Assembly: GCF_000760515.2 (NCBI RefSeq)
Contig: NW_013546634.1
Location: 1-63,074 of the forward strand
Length of the DNA stretch: 63,074 nt
Direction: 5' to 3'
Origin: Mitosporidium daphniae
Taxonomy: Eukaryota > Microsporidia
Both the position numbers and the translations under genes were made by a program. The notes under the pieces are model-generated. The model searched no databases. It was not told where the DNA came from and worked only from the letters and a program-made list of their open reading frames with translations. Below are positions 12,180-24,417 of the stretch, piece by piece. How positions within the stretch are numbered: the first letter of the stretch is position 1; the number at the start of each line of letters is the position of its first letter.

Positions 12180-14285
12180 ATGGGGCATCTGCTTGTAAAC
12201 TACATCTTGGCTCTGGTCGCCACTTGGCTTTGCCTTTTTGCTAGCCATTCCGAGTCAAGGATTTTCCCCTTCAATGTTGCCATCACAATGCAGAATTTGA
12301 CATCCTCAGATCCCAACTTCCCCCCCATCTCGATGTTCGATTACAAAATGGGGTTCTATCCGACACATAATCTCTCCATCGCATCGTCAAGTGATAAAAA
12401 TGGAGAAAAGTTTTACAGCCCCTCGTTGTTTCCCAGGCTTAATTTGATGAATTATCCGGCCTATGCTAGAGTTTCCGCCATCCGCCGTGCCGAAGTGTTC
12501 GTTGAAGGGGAGCTGATGCTTTCCCAGGCGCGCTTCATCAACCAATGCATGCAAAACAACTACGCTTACAACTGGTTCGTCAACGATCACATCCGTGTGA
12601 TCGATGTCAGCTCTTCGCTTCAAGTGTTCAGGGAACTTCTTTTAGAAGAAGAGTCGGCGTTTGACGACTTTTTCACCTCTCTGACTTTGAGCGAATCGTC
12701 GCATGACTCCATCCCGATTGGCAATAAGACGAGCGGAAAATTTTACAACCATTTTTCGTTCATTTTTGTGCTGGAGGAGACATCGACGCCACAAACGGGG
12801 TCCATTAAGGGGATTTTCAAGCCAAACTCGTACCTTACGCTGTTGTATGCCTTTGTGCTTCCAGAGAGGTTTGGCGTTGCACTCATTTTCCGCTTTTAGT
12901 ACCGCCACGACCTCCTTCCAAGAGGACATTGATTTTGGAGATACATATGGCTCCGGAGTCCCCATAAAGATGACGTTCAATGTGCAAACGCGCGTGGTAA
13001 TTTTTGCGGTTGCTTTTTTGATAGCTTTTTGAAAAGGACTACCATTTCACGACGTGGACCGTATGGATCAGGTATTGGCTTCAACGTTGCTCATCCGCCG
13101 TAGCGTGTTTTTTGCTTTTGCCGTGGTGATCCTTCTGTCCCTGATTGTGCTCTTTATTATCCATCAGACGGTTTCTGGGGACATCGAAATGTACAACAAT
13201 CGGCCCCGCTACGAGGCGTTCATGTCCGACATGGATGGCTGGAAATCCCTGCATGGAGATGTATTTAGGCGCCCCTCAAACCCGCTTGTGCTCAGCGTGC
13301 TGGTTGGCGTGGGCGTCCATTTCATCGCCACACTGGCCTTGGCTTTCGGTAAGACACGTCACCTTTGATGCCGACATAGTTTTGCTTTTCTTTGGGCTTG
13401 CTTCGGCCACACAAGACCATTCTTTGGCGTATGTGTTTTTGATTGGCTACCTGTTTCTGTCCTCCGTGTCGGGATACGTGTCATCCAGGTTTTTCAAGCT
13501 TCTCGGGGGCCGGTCCAGCATCAAGTTATTCATTTCCTCTGTTCTTTTCTGCCCCTTGACGGTGTGCATGATATTCACGCTGTTTTCTCTGTTTTTGTCG
13601 TCGTCTTTTGTGTCGCTCAGCTCTGCATTCTATTTTGTATTTATTTTATCGCTCTTTTGTGTTCCTTTGCACGGAATCGGGGCATACTTTGGCGTCAAGG
13701 CTCCAAAGCTTGATGTTCCCGTGCCCACGATGGAGATTCCACGGCCCATTCCTCGCCCCTCCGGATACAAAGTGTTCAGGCCGCTGTATTTGGCAATCAT
13801 TTCTGGGTTGTTTCCAGTTGCTGCCCTTTGGCTTGTCGTCAGGCTGCTGAATTTGGAATTCTGGATCCGTCAAGCGTATTCGACCCTTGCTTTTGTCTCG
13901 CTGGCGACGACCGTCTTTTTCGTGACTGTAGCCGAAGTATCGATCATTTCGACATACATACAGCTGTGCAAGGAGGTATGTCTGTCATTGATCTTACAAA
14001 CATCTAGGACTACCGCTGGTGGTGGAACTCATTTTTGAGTGCCGGTGCCACCGGTGTGTATACGCTTCTGCTGTCATCGGCGAAGCATTTACACTTCATG
14101 TACAACCATGGAATCACCTCGACCAAAATGGTCTATTTCTGCTGGTGCTTTATGCTCTCGCTTGGGGTTTCCATCGTTTCGGGTATGTGTATCTGGTTGG
14201 CTTATTTTCGCAAATAGGTGCCGTTGGGACGCTCGCTGCCTTGTTCTTCATTCGGTATTTGTATTCTTCTGTGAAGCTAGAATGA
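12180..14285 (+). CDS. Transmembrane 9 superfamily protein (EMP70/TM9SF)
   Basis: Six introns (28-35 nt) give 638 residues, typical for the nonaspanin family, which works in Golgi/endosomal sorting of membrane proteins and metal homeostasis. The start at 12180 begins a signal peptide (hydrophobic LLVNYILALVATWLCLFA). A lumenal domain of about 240 residues follows, then nine membrane spans. Family landmarks: DGWKSLHGDVFRRPSNP before the spans, SGYVSSRFFKLLGG, PLHGIGAYFG, IPRPIPRPS, and the cytosolic end YLYSSVKLE, matching the usual K-x-D/E coat-binding tail. The lumenal ectodomain is divergent. The upstream in-frame extension is repeat-encoded and was rejected. Spans 198-bp spacer to the nucleoporin-like gene. 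Confidence 0.93.
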
Positions 14286-14366
14286 TCCAATGAATAAACA
14301 TTGCTCATTGACACCCTTCTCGTCGTAGTAGTGATCGATTCCATTGCGATTGCCGTAAAATGTACC

Positions 14367-14434
14367 GGTCCGCGGACCAAATACTGTCCGCGGGCCAAAT
14401 ACTGTCCACGGACCGTCCACGGACCGTCCACGGT
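14367..14434. repeat. GC-rich minisatellite with 12-bp palindrome
   Basis: GGTCCGCGGACC at 14367-14378 is a perfect palindrome. It is followed by CAAATACTGTCCGCGG and then CCAAATACTGTCCACGG units, ending in three GGACCGTCCAC units. The block is far richer in G+C than its surroundings and lies between two genes; it can fold into nested hairpins. Function unknown. Confidence 0.85.
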
Positions 14435-14555
14435 TGCGCCAAAACTTTCCATACACTTAACCCTAGCTCACATTTGGCTGATACGAAAATGATGCCTCGA
14501 GATTTCTGAAAATAGGCTTGATTTAATGGAGATTTAACCGCCATTGATCCTTCAA

Positions 14556-16495
14556 ATGTTGGCTTTCGTTTTTACACTCGCCCTTCTTGTTTCAGCATTT
14601 GCTTCAAATGTCTCCCATCAAGACATCCAAATCATCACCTCGACCGCTGCGTTTAACGAGTTTATTTCCACACATCAAGAGTGCCACGTTGCATTCTTAG
14701 CTGATGGATTCCACTTGCACGCAAGTGGAAGCAGGATCTTTGCTCAGCTTCCCGGGATCAAAAAAGGTTTGTCTCCATCTTCCAATCAGGTTCGTTAGGA
14801 ATTTCGGCGCCAAGGCGCGACAACATTGCTTTCGTCGTTTGCTCATCAGAGTCCTCCAAGTATTTGTGTCAAAACTGGATGGAAGACTCGCCCCACACAA
14901 ACTTTGTCGTGCTAACGTTTGAGAACGGAGTTGAGACCCAGCGGAACATTCCAGACAAAGCCCATGCCCCACAACCCAGTCCCAGGAAGCCTTTACATGC
15001 GAGTACAAACACTTCAGGTGCAAACGTGAGCGAGTTAGCATTGGTGCCGAGCACTTTCATTGGCGTAACTTGAGCAAGGTTTTATTGTAGGCCACAGGTA
15101 ACGGCTCAAATTGGATGGTAAAGTTCTTCTCCCCATCCTGCACGCATTGCCAGAAATTCGAGCAAGAATGGGCCCATTATTGCCAGCTTTTGCGTGTTCA
15201 CGACATCCCAATGATTGCTGCCAGTGTTGACTGTGTGCAGAGTAAAAGGCTTTGCAGGGAGATGGATATTCACACCCTCCCAACGGTAAAATACTACATC
15301 GCTGGCAAGCCGGTAGCTTTCCACCTCTTTACATTGTAGGATTGGGGTTCGCTTGGCGGCAAAAAAACAGCAGAGGCTCTCTTTGCGCTTGCCATCTCCC
15401 AGACCAGGTTATTGGCGCGGTTTGCTTATTTTAGATATCTGCCGCTGTCTGTGACCAGCTCTGAGGTTCTGGAGGCTTTCAAATTTAATTTGCAGCAAAA
15501 GATTTCGTCAAAATCATTCTTCATATTTCCGAGCAACACGGATGGCGTTGCAGAGGGGACAAAGCCCGCCGTTCTCGATTCGCTCTTTATGCTGTTTCGA
15601 CATTTCTTCAACCGAATATTTCCGGTATTCCGAGTGGAGGGGTCGCTTTTAACCGGTTCTGCATGCACTGGAGATATTTTGTTTTTCCATTCATCGAAAG
15701 AAAGTCCATCTTCTTTTAACGTTACGGGCCCGTCTTTTTTTAACGCTACGGGCCCGTCTTCATCAGCTACCGCGGAAAATGTGACTGCTGCTGCTTTCAA
15801 ATGGGCCCTTGGGCGTATATTTGGCCCCCGATCTCAACCGGTGGCGGTCACGCAGATCATTGCGCAAATTATCTTCACAGAGTCCCTGATCAAGTATTAC
15901 GTTGAAAAAATAGTGCTGGTCATGATAGATGGAAACATGGCCGATAACATGCCTGTCTCCAATTCGCTCCAATCGTTCGCAAAGGATTCTAAAATCATGT
16001 GCAGCGATGGCGACACAAGGTACTGCAATTTTCTTTTTGCTGCCGTTGATTACCAAAAATTTGGGATCCATCTGGACGAAGCCTTTGGCAAGACAAATGC
16101 CGCAACATTGCCGCGAACGGTGGTTTTGAAATACATTGAAGATCACGCGATCGCGTACGACATTTTGCAGCTGGGAGGGCAATCGTTTTTCAATGCGAGT
16201 CTATCGCTATTGGGAAACATCATGGGCGAAATTGATGGCGGCATTTTGGAGGTACGTACACGTTGCGGCAACATCTTTAACTTAGGGTTCCTTGGTAAAG
16301 AGCTACAAATTCAAAAATATCATCTTCGAATCTTCCAGCGGCGTCGGTGTGCATTCAGCCCCAGTGCCAAGCTATAGCTCCACTTTTATTGTCTGCATGT
16401 TGGTTGCCATTGGGATAGTGTTTTTCTTGACCATTGCTGCATGTTATGTCTTTTGCCCCCGCGAGAAGGTTAAAGGGCATAGTTGGCTCAAATAA
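14556..16495 (+). CDS. Transmembrane thioredoxin / protein disulphide isomerase-like
   Basis: Five introns (26-34 nt) give 597 residues. An N-terminal signal peptide (MLAFVFTLALLVSAFA) is followed by a thioredoxin-like block, a second thioredoxin domain with the active site FFSPSCTHCQKFEQEWAHY (CTHC, close to the CGHC of PDI), a helical region with several N-glycosylation sequons (NVT, NAT), a third thioredoxin-like fold perhaps, and one C-terminal membrane span (FIVCMLVAIGIVFFLTIAA) with a short basic cytosolic tail. This is the layout of ER membrane oxidoreductases of the TMX/EPS1 type. The start is the ATG at 14556; an upstream TTG frame is not needed. Substrates cannot be inferred. Confidence 0.75.
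15708..15764 (+). repeat. Duplicated coding unit with N-glycosylation sequon
   Basis: Two copies of TTTTAACG(T/C)TACGGGCCCGTCTT lie in tandem in frame inside the PDI-like gene; each encodes FN(V/A)TGPS, so each copy adds one Asn-x-Thr sequon. Confidence 0.8.
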
Positions 16496-16496
16496 A

Positions 16497-16735
16497 AACT
16501 CCAAGAGGGTTAAAAATGGCTCCAAGACGGTTAAAAATGGCTCCAAGAGGGTTAAAGAGGGTTAAACAGGGCTAAACAGGGCTAAACAGGGCTAAACAGG
16601 GTTAAAGCAAAGCTCAAAATGGCTCAAAGAGGGTTAAAGAGGGCTAAACAGGGTTAAAGCAAAGCTCAAAATGGCTCAAAGAGGGTTAAAGCAAAGCTCA
16701 ACATCGCTCAAAGCAAAGCTCAAATAAAGGCCCAA
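16497..16735 (+). repeat. GGTTAAA / GGCTCAAA minisatellite
   Basis: About 240 bp of interleaved short units: AGGGTTAAA, CAGGGCTAAA, AATGGCTCCAAG and GCAAAGCTCAA. A longer composite unit (AGGGTTAAAGCAAAGCTCAAAATGGCTCAAAG) recurs. It starts right at the stop of the PDI-like gene (TAA 16493-16495) and ends 77 bp before the TOG gene. Confidence 0.9.
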
Positions 16736-16811
16736 GTTGTGCACCCAATTTTTGGCGCCATTTTCATCCAAAATCTGAAATTATAATCAATTCTGCATTT
16801 GTTGCCGACCA

Positions 16812-19800
16812 ATGATGGCAAACTCCCCAGCTGTAACGGAGGAATCTCAACCAAATTATTCGGCGCTTGCCATAGAGGATCTTGTTCGAGACAAAGTTTG
16901 GAAGGCACGTGTATCCGGCTACGGGCGGCTTGCTGAAATTCTATCTTCTCTCTCTTCCGCGTCTTCGCCAATTGAAATTGTGCGGAAATATGCAGACTTA
17001 ATGCACCTGATTCCTATGGATTATAATGCTGCCGCCTTGGATGCAGGCCTGGCCCCGCTTATCTTTTGGATCAAAGCATCCAATTCAGATCCTTTTTTCA
17101 GGTATGCATGCCACTTTTAGCTCTCCTACACACGTGTCATTTATTGAAGCAATTAATGCCCTTCCATAGGTCTGTCCGTCGCGATTTGATCGGCCCTTTG
17201 GTGGAGAAAGGGCTAAATTCATCAAGAACATCCACGAAGGCGCAATCGCTCGAATCGCTTGTCGAAATTGCCGTTAAAGACGGGACATCGGTCCTCTTTG
17301 TAAGTTTTGGATGTCGGATTTTATTTCAGGATGCGCTTTCAGAATTGTTGACGCACAAAAATGCCAAGGTGGTTGCATGTGCAATTTCTGCAGCCTCCTC
17401 CATCATTCAGGAGCTTGGCACTACACACGCGCAATGTAAGGGCCTTTTGAGCTCCCTCTCGAGGCTCTTTTCAGAAACAGACAAGGGCGTCAGAGCAGAG
17501 GTATTTCCCTGCACAAACATTCAACTTAGTCCTTCATATTGGCAAAGGAGCTTTATAGATGGATGGGCCCCTCGCTAAGTGCATATTTATGTTCGCTGAA
17601 GCCCGTACAATTGAAAGAGCTTTCTGAAGAGTTTTCCAACATCGACAAAATGGTCGGTTATTTGGTTTTTGATATCTTTAGCCTCCTGTTGCTCCCAAAA
17701 GGAGATTGGCTAGTGAAAAAAGTGCACCCGTCATCTCGGTGTCGGCGGAAGAAAAACCTAGTGTCGACGCTTGTGACGACGAACCGTCCTCTTTGGATTC
17801 CATAGAGTATGATATATGGGAATCAGCTCCGGAAGTAGAAATCTCGGCTCTTTTTCATTCAACAACAGAAACCCTGCTGGCTTCCGCTTGGAAGGAAAAA
17901 AAGGCGCTTTTGGATGCGCTTGGAGATGCTTTAAACCCCTCTCCAAGGCTAAAGCTCGCCAGTGGCAGGCTTTTGGAGGAAATCATCTGTGCTCTTGGCC
18001 GTCTGATATCTATAGATGTGAACATTGCCGTGGTGCTCTCCTCCGCCAGATGTGTTGAGCGGATTGCACATGCAACAAGAGCCAATTTCCCTGCCGGCAA
18101 GCATCCGGTTCTTATTTTGCACGCTTTGCTTGGTCGCACGCGTGAGAAAAAAAGCTCCGTCGTCGATTGCTTGATGGCAGCGGCACAGGCAATCCTATCG
18201 CGGTGCGCTCCTCCCATAACGTTCCAAAGCATCCTTGAGGCTGTTGGCATTGGGACCGGCACATCTCTGCTCGGAAACAAGGTATCAGCAGCGATATTTT
18301 ATTGGACTCTAGGTGCCAACTGTAAAGATCGAGTCTTTACGATTGCTCCTATGGTCACTAAAAAAGTATCGGCTTGTGCCGACCAAAGGCGAGCTTTCTG
18401 CGCTTCTGTCGTCCTCAGACCCACCGCTGCACTCGCTCACTGCCGATAGTGCAGGTGAGGTCCGAGATATCGCGTGCGAGGTCTTTGGAGCATTATTACT
18501 GCGATGCGGGAACAACAATCTTATCCTTCAAAAGGCGTTGGAAACCATTGGCGACAAGCTCAAAATATCGAAAATACAAGCATTTTCCAGAGACGACACT
18601 TGTTCATCCGAAAATGGCGTCGCCCCCAATTTATTGTCCACCGCTTCAGGCTCAACACTGAGCACGCCAACCCAGCCGACCAAGCAGATGGCAACGGCTC
18701 CTCGGTCTGCAAGCCAGGCAAAGCCTATCAAAATTGGAGCAAAGCCTTCTCATACTTCTGTGAAGCCATCGACCATTGGTGCTTCCAACCAAAAGGCTGC
18801 TCACGACATCGATAAGAACTGCCTCACACTTCCGGAGCCTACTATGTCCGAGTCGACGGCAAAAGACATGATAGGTGCAATTGTGCCAACGTTGCTGAAT
18901 CCCAGCAGCAATTGGAAGGAACGGTTGGCTACGGTGGAGCGGTCGGTTGATCCCCTTTGTGCCGCTGTCAAGGGAAAACAAATTACCCTTGAAAGCCTTG
19001 TGATGGCTACGTCATCAAATATTTCATCCGAATCTGTCGTGGCGGTAATCTTGGCGCAGTTGAATATGCTTGAGGCCACGATCGCATCGATCGAGTCGCA
19101 GGCCTCCCAATTTTGTGTCGATGCCCAACGCTCGTTGTCTTCTCTGCTTACCATTGCCATGAAGTGCCTCGGCGATTTGAAGGCATCTGCGCCATTTTCA
19201 AAATTGGTTTTAACCATCGAGCGCATTTGCAGTGAGCGAAACGGCAAGACTGCAGAAATATTAACGTGTTCGCTTATAAACGCACTGGGCAAGGCCTCTT
19301 CGTTTCCAAAGGCAACAATGGGCGCCTTTTCGCTTTGCTCTTTACTTGTTCCGCGCATGTGTTCTAAAGCTTCGCCTCTGGATCACTCTTGCGTTGAGCT
19401 GATGAAAGGATGGATTTCGTCGCACATGGCTTCGGCTCAACCGGCACTGAGAAATGCAGCGCTCTCCTTTGCAGGCCTTGTCTTGTCGCATCATAATCTG
19501 GCTCCTATGGGCTATGCTTCTCTGGGGCTTTCAAAGCCTCCCGAACTGTCTACATGTTGTTCCCATCCTTGCTCGCGAGATTCTCGAGACATTCATCCAC
19601 CCGCACCAGGGTCATCAGCACCAGCCAACAATATGCCATTTACGGCAAATGTCGTTCCGCAGACACAACCCGATGTTGAACTTCCCACCGCGCTATGCAC
19701 AGCTGTTTCTGCTTCTTCTTCTTCTGCGCCCCATGCAATACTCATCAGTCCGTGTACGATGGCAACACTGTGCTCTTCGGCTTGGAAAGAAAGGAAGGCA

Positions 19801-22800
19801 GCTTTGGATGCGATTTCGATGCAAATTTCGGAGTTGCCCGAGTTTTCGATTACCGGGACGGTCTCCTTTGCAGACCTTGTTGAGCAGCTAAGTAAACGAT
19901 TTGAGGACTCGAATAAAAACATCGCAGTGCAGGCGCTCGAGCTGTTCCGATGCCTGATTTCTCGGATTGACCTGGACTTTTCAAACTGCTTCCGCACCAT
20001 ATCCAACGTGTTGCCTGTGCTGATCAACTCGCTTTCGGACTTGAAAAGCCCTAATAGAGTGGCGGCACATGCTGCGCTAACGTCTGTTGCCACCTTTGCT
20101 GGGGAGAACCATATTGCGGCTCTTATTTCCGAGGTGCTGGGGCGTGTCGATGGCCATCCTCAAATGAAGAAGGAAATCCTGCTTTGGTTGGACAGCAACC
20201 TTCCTACATCCAATTCGGATGGCCGTCTTGAGGACGTTGGTGCAACCAGTCTTCCCACAAATGATCGGGGAGCAGCTTATTCGCTAGAGATGGCCAACGC
20301 CCTAGTTGGTGCCGGGTCGACATCCAAATTTTTCCTCGCATCCTTTCTTCCAAGCATGCTACAAGATCGCCTTCCAGAGTGTCGTCGGGCAGCCCTCTCC
20401 ATTTTAGGGAAACTTGTGTTGGTGCTAGGAATGGACGTCGTTAAAGCTTCTATTTTGCAGCACTCTCAAAAAGGGTCCCCTCTTCTACCGGCAATTTCTA
20501 GTTTGATGGGGACAAGTCTATCATGCTCGACATCAATGGGCTCCTCGACAAACATTCCACAACTGCCCTCTGCATGTCGTACGACACCGCTCAAAACGCT
20601 TGGGTTAAATTCGCCAATGCAGAACGGATCGCTTCAAATGGGCGTCTCCGGTAAAGGTCCCCTCAGTAGTTCTTTTGATGGCATCAATCGCTCTTGTTCC
20701 CCTGCTCCTTCAAGTCGAATTCCGACAGTCCAGCCGGTTGCATCATTCCCTTCCATCAATTTTCCGTTTTCCGCAGCGTCAGTACCAGCATTGCCTTCTC
20801 CGCCGTTTTTGGCAGACCTTTCTAATAGTGTCCTTGTGCAAAGACTGGTCTCCGTGCTTGATACCTCCATAAACAATGGAGCGCCTCTTTCGATCATCGA
20901 ATCTCTTCGTAGCCAACGAATGCGGGACAGCACCCCGCAGGCAGATATGATTGCGCTTATTGGAAGGCAATCGGTGCCCATGCACATCCAGAACCCAATC
21001 TCCCCGCAATGGCGCGCTGCCGATTCGCTTCTTGAGATTGGGATCTTTTGTCCCTCATGGGTGCGCTCGCTGCTGCTTTCAGATGAAAAGGTGCTTTTGG
21101 CGGCACTGGAGGCGCTTCGGACAGCCATTCCATCACATCTGCTCTCCAAGGCCATTGTTTCAGTGATGGCAGAGCCACTTCTCCGGTCAGTTATGATGTG
21201 CGTGATTGGGAGAGGCGATTTCACGGACACTTTATCTTCAAAATCAATGGAAATGTCGTCAAGGGCGCAGATATCATCGAGTGCTGTAATGCTGTCGGCT
21301 CTAGATGCTATTGAGGAAATATCTGGGACCCTTGAAAGTCATAGTGGCCGCTTGGCAGCGTCCGAGGCCACTCACTTGGCCCTATTCCTTATCTCGCTCT
21401 CGACACTTGATCCCAGAGAGGCGGTTCGCCAGCGAGCACGAAGGTTCCTCACAGATGGGTTCCTGCGGATTTATCCTGCAAGCAAGCTATTGAGCCCCCT
21501 TCTTATTGATCTTGTTGAGGCAACTTCCGCTGGCATGTCGATGCAGGAGTCATCAAAAGAGGTGGCTTCTGATCCCTCAGGCCTGCTTGCCTTGGCGTTG
21601 CCGCTTGCTGCATCTGTAAGGGCTCGGTCTGAGCTTGCAGATCTCGCATCTACGGTCATCCAACGCGTGGGTCCCATCCTCCTTGCTTCCAATAGTTCAG
21701 ATACCGAGTCTAGGGTTGGGCCAGAGGCAACCTCTGGATTGAGGCCAAAGTCAGACTCCAGGCCAGACTCCAGGCCAGAATCGAAATCGGTCCCAGAGTT
21801 TGACATTTCAGAGCTCTCTCGGAGAATCGTAGATGTTGCTGCCATGGCCCTGGCGTGCAATGAAAGCGATTCACTGGTACGGAGATCTCTAATCGGAATG
21901 CTTTCTGCTCTTGCCTCTGCCATTCCGGCCACTCAACTAGTAGAGCTTCTTAAGGGAAAGTTTGGAGAATTTCTCTCCTGTGGACGAACTATCATCGGAG
22001 GGGATGCGGAGCTTGCGTCTATCATAGAAAAGATCATAGTATCGACACAGAGGGTTTTGCCAAATTCCCCAAGACCCTTTCTACACGCGGCAGCTTTGGG
22101 CTCGCCTTTGGCACAGACAAAACGAGCAGCAAATGCCATGGGCGGTTCGCCATTGTCAGCCCACCTGCGGCAGCGGAAAAAAGATTTGCTTGCAAAGCTT
22201 GATGCGGCGCAAGACGACGAAGAAAGACTCCCGGCTTCTCTTGCAGATCTCTCGATGGATAATATTTGCGTCAATCCGGAGGGAATGATAGAAATTGTTG
22301 ATGGGCACCAATCAAGCGATAGCTCTTGTGCAATCAAAGGTCATGGCGATCCTATAGAAGCGAATCTTGCCCACGATCCAGTTGATGTCAACATTGAGCT
22401 GCTTTTGCAGCAAATATCATCTCCAGAGAGCGCGACGGCCCTTGAGGCTGTTGGGGTACTTTCATTCAAGCTTCCTTCATCTACGGGAACGGGTTCTCGC
22501 TCCGATGCCGCAGAGTGTTCATTACTTGCCCCATATACCCAAATGCTCTGTGTAGTACTTTGCCGGAGAATCAAAAAGGCTCTTTCGTGCAAGCTTTCAA
22601 TGGAAGAAACTCGGGTTGCAGAAGAAGCGCTCGGAACTCTGCTAGCAGTGGCTCTCAATGCCTCTCTGCTGGAAACTGTTAGGCGCCCAGGAATCGAGGC
22701 CCTGTTTGATCTGCTTCTCTCTTCAGGCCTATTGCAAGTTGTGGAGGCAGAGAGCTCCTCTGCCACGTTGCCGCTTATTTCAAATCTGGTGCTAAAGGCA

Positions 22801-23574
22801 GTGATCTCGAACGCCCATCCGGGCCATGTAATTGGTCTGCTCATAGAGTGGTGCTCAACAGTCGTGTCGACCGGTTCGCCATCCCCCAGTCCATCCATCA
22901 CGGGAGAGACAGTTCTGCAATGTCTATGGCGGGCATCGAGGAACTTTGAGATCTTTCTAGGAAAAGGAACCGGATCTCCATATCAGCACCGAGACGTGCT
23001 TGCTGAGATTCTGTCCTCGTGTCTCTACTTTATCCGGCGAAATCCGGTTTCTGCTTGGAGCTCCTATAAAGGCATCAATGAGACCACGGTTCGAAGCATC
23101 AAGACGATCCTGCAACAAGTAGCAAGATGGGCAGCCTGCTCAAACGTATCCCTCAATACTGTTGTTCCACCTGTTCGAAATGTCCCCAATGAAGGCGAGG
23201 CTAGCGAATCCCTTCATCTGCTACTTTCGCATCTGACTGGAAACGACAAGTCCGTCTCTGCCAATGACGTGGGTGGTATGGATACAGCCAATGACCATGG
23301 CTCGGGTGATGCGGATGCAAGTTTTGACCGTCGTCCCAACAATGATGGCGGCAGTGGAAATGCAGAAATGACCATCGATGCATATCGAAGTCGACTCTCC
23401 GGGTACACAAGTGAATTTTATCGGTTGACCGGTGCAGATGGATCTATCGCCACGAAGCCCGTGGACTCTCCTGTGAGCGAAATGAAAAAAGCAACCCTTT
23501 TGGCATCTTCTAATCTGTCTATCCAAATCTCATCGATCAAAGAGAGGCTTGCTAAAATTAGGGACTCGCGCTAG
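16812..23574 (+). CDS. XMAP215/Stu2/Dis1-type TOG microtubule polymerase
   Basis: Largest gene of the window: five introns, all in the first 1.5 kb (68, 30, 29, 29, 31 nt), then one 5.3-kb exon; 2191 residues. TOG repeats open with the tubulin-binding W-K motif: DKVWKARVSGY (about residue 19), SAWKEKKALLDAL (about 300), SNWKERLATVE (about 635), SAWKERKAALDAI (about 920), so at least four TOG arrays, more like animal XMAP215 than yeast Stu2 (two TOGs). Between and after them lie HEAT-like helices and Ser/Pro linkers; the C-terminus (YRSRLSGYTSEFYRLTG) resembles the family's terminal helical domain. The protein adds tubulin at microtubule plus ends and spindle poles. The first intron (17102-17169) is unusually long. 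A short repeat at 21748-21780 encodes SRPDSRPESK. Confidence 0.92.
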
Positions 23575-23668
23575 AGGTGAACAACTTTGGCTTTTTCAAT
23601 TAAATTTCCAATTTGTTTTTATTTGGCATACGCGCATCATACCATCATACTGCCATACCTTGCGAAGG

Positions 23669-24340
23669 ATGCCATCGTTGCCGTCATCCCAAGCCTTTTC
23701 GCCCGAAAATGGCAATCCTAGCTGTGAAAAGGTTGAATTGCAGTTGGCCGGTGCCGGCGCGATGGCGGCAGCAGAGGCCGATTCAAAGCCCGAAATGGGA
23801 TTGATTGTTCCGAAAAGGAATGTTTCCGACCTTTCGTCGCTTTTTGACCGCCTGTCGCTCGAAAAAAGTGCTAACCCTCCATCCCATATGGTCGAAGTGA
23901 GATTCTGCAACGCTCTGCCAACCGCAGATGAAATCAAAGCCCATATTTTGGCCAAATCCAAAATCCATGCCTCAACATATTCCATCGTCGATCCGGATGC
24001 AGAGGCCTGTCGGATCACACTTGTCTTCAACACACTTGCTTCGGCTGCCTCTTTTGTCAATGCAAATATGCTTTCATCCACAGCAGACGCTGGCCAAATA
24101 GCGGCCACCTCTTGTTCTACAAGGCCAACAGGGTGTGATCATATCGGAGAGTCACGCTCCAACTTGACCACAGATGTGATGGAACCAGCTGCAGCGACGT
24201 TGAGCATCCCGCCCCCGTATTCCCTTATGGTGAAATCAGCAACTTATGTGACCAAGGCCAGTAGACCTGTAGATAGACCGAGAACATGCGCAGTAGCATC
24301 GAGGATGATTAAACATGCCCTTTCAAGAGCCCCAAAATAG
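23669..24340 (+). CDS. Hypothetical protein, RRM-like segment
   Basis: Single exon, 223 residues from the ATG at 23669 (MPSLPSSQAFSPENG). Residues about 70-130 show a beta-alpha-beta-beta-alpha pattern (MVEVRFCNALPTADEIKAHI ... RITLVFNTLASAASFVNAN) reminiscent of an RNA-recognition fold but without aromatic RNP residues. The rest is Ala/Ser/Thr-rich and likely disordered, ending basic (RMIKHALSRAPK). An upstream extension of the frame overlaps the end of the TOG gene and was not used. Family unknown; the fold assignment is inference. Confidence 0.5.
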   Translation: MPSLPSSQAFSPENGNPSCEKVELQLAGAGAMAAAEADSKPEMGLIVPKRNVSDLSSLFDRLSLEKSANPPSHMVEVRFCNALPTADEIKAHILAKSKIHASTYSIVDPDAEACRITLVFNTLASAASFVNANMLSSTADAGQIAATSCSTRPTGCDHIGESRSNLTTDVMEPAAATLSIPPPYSLMVKSATYVTKASRPVDRPRTCAVASRMIKHALSRAPK

Positions 24341-24417
24341 CCACGGCCTGCAGTTTGTTTCTAAAAAAATTCACAACAGCAATTTTGGACACAACATTTT
24401 ACAAAATTTATCAGCCT

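Noticed and set aside
16497-16735. Chromosome end or interstitial telomere
   Set aside because: Units are mixed and flanked by genes on both sides; no uniform telomere repeat.
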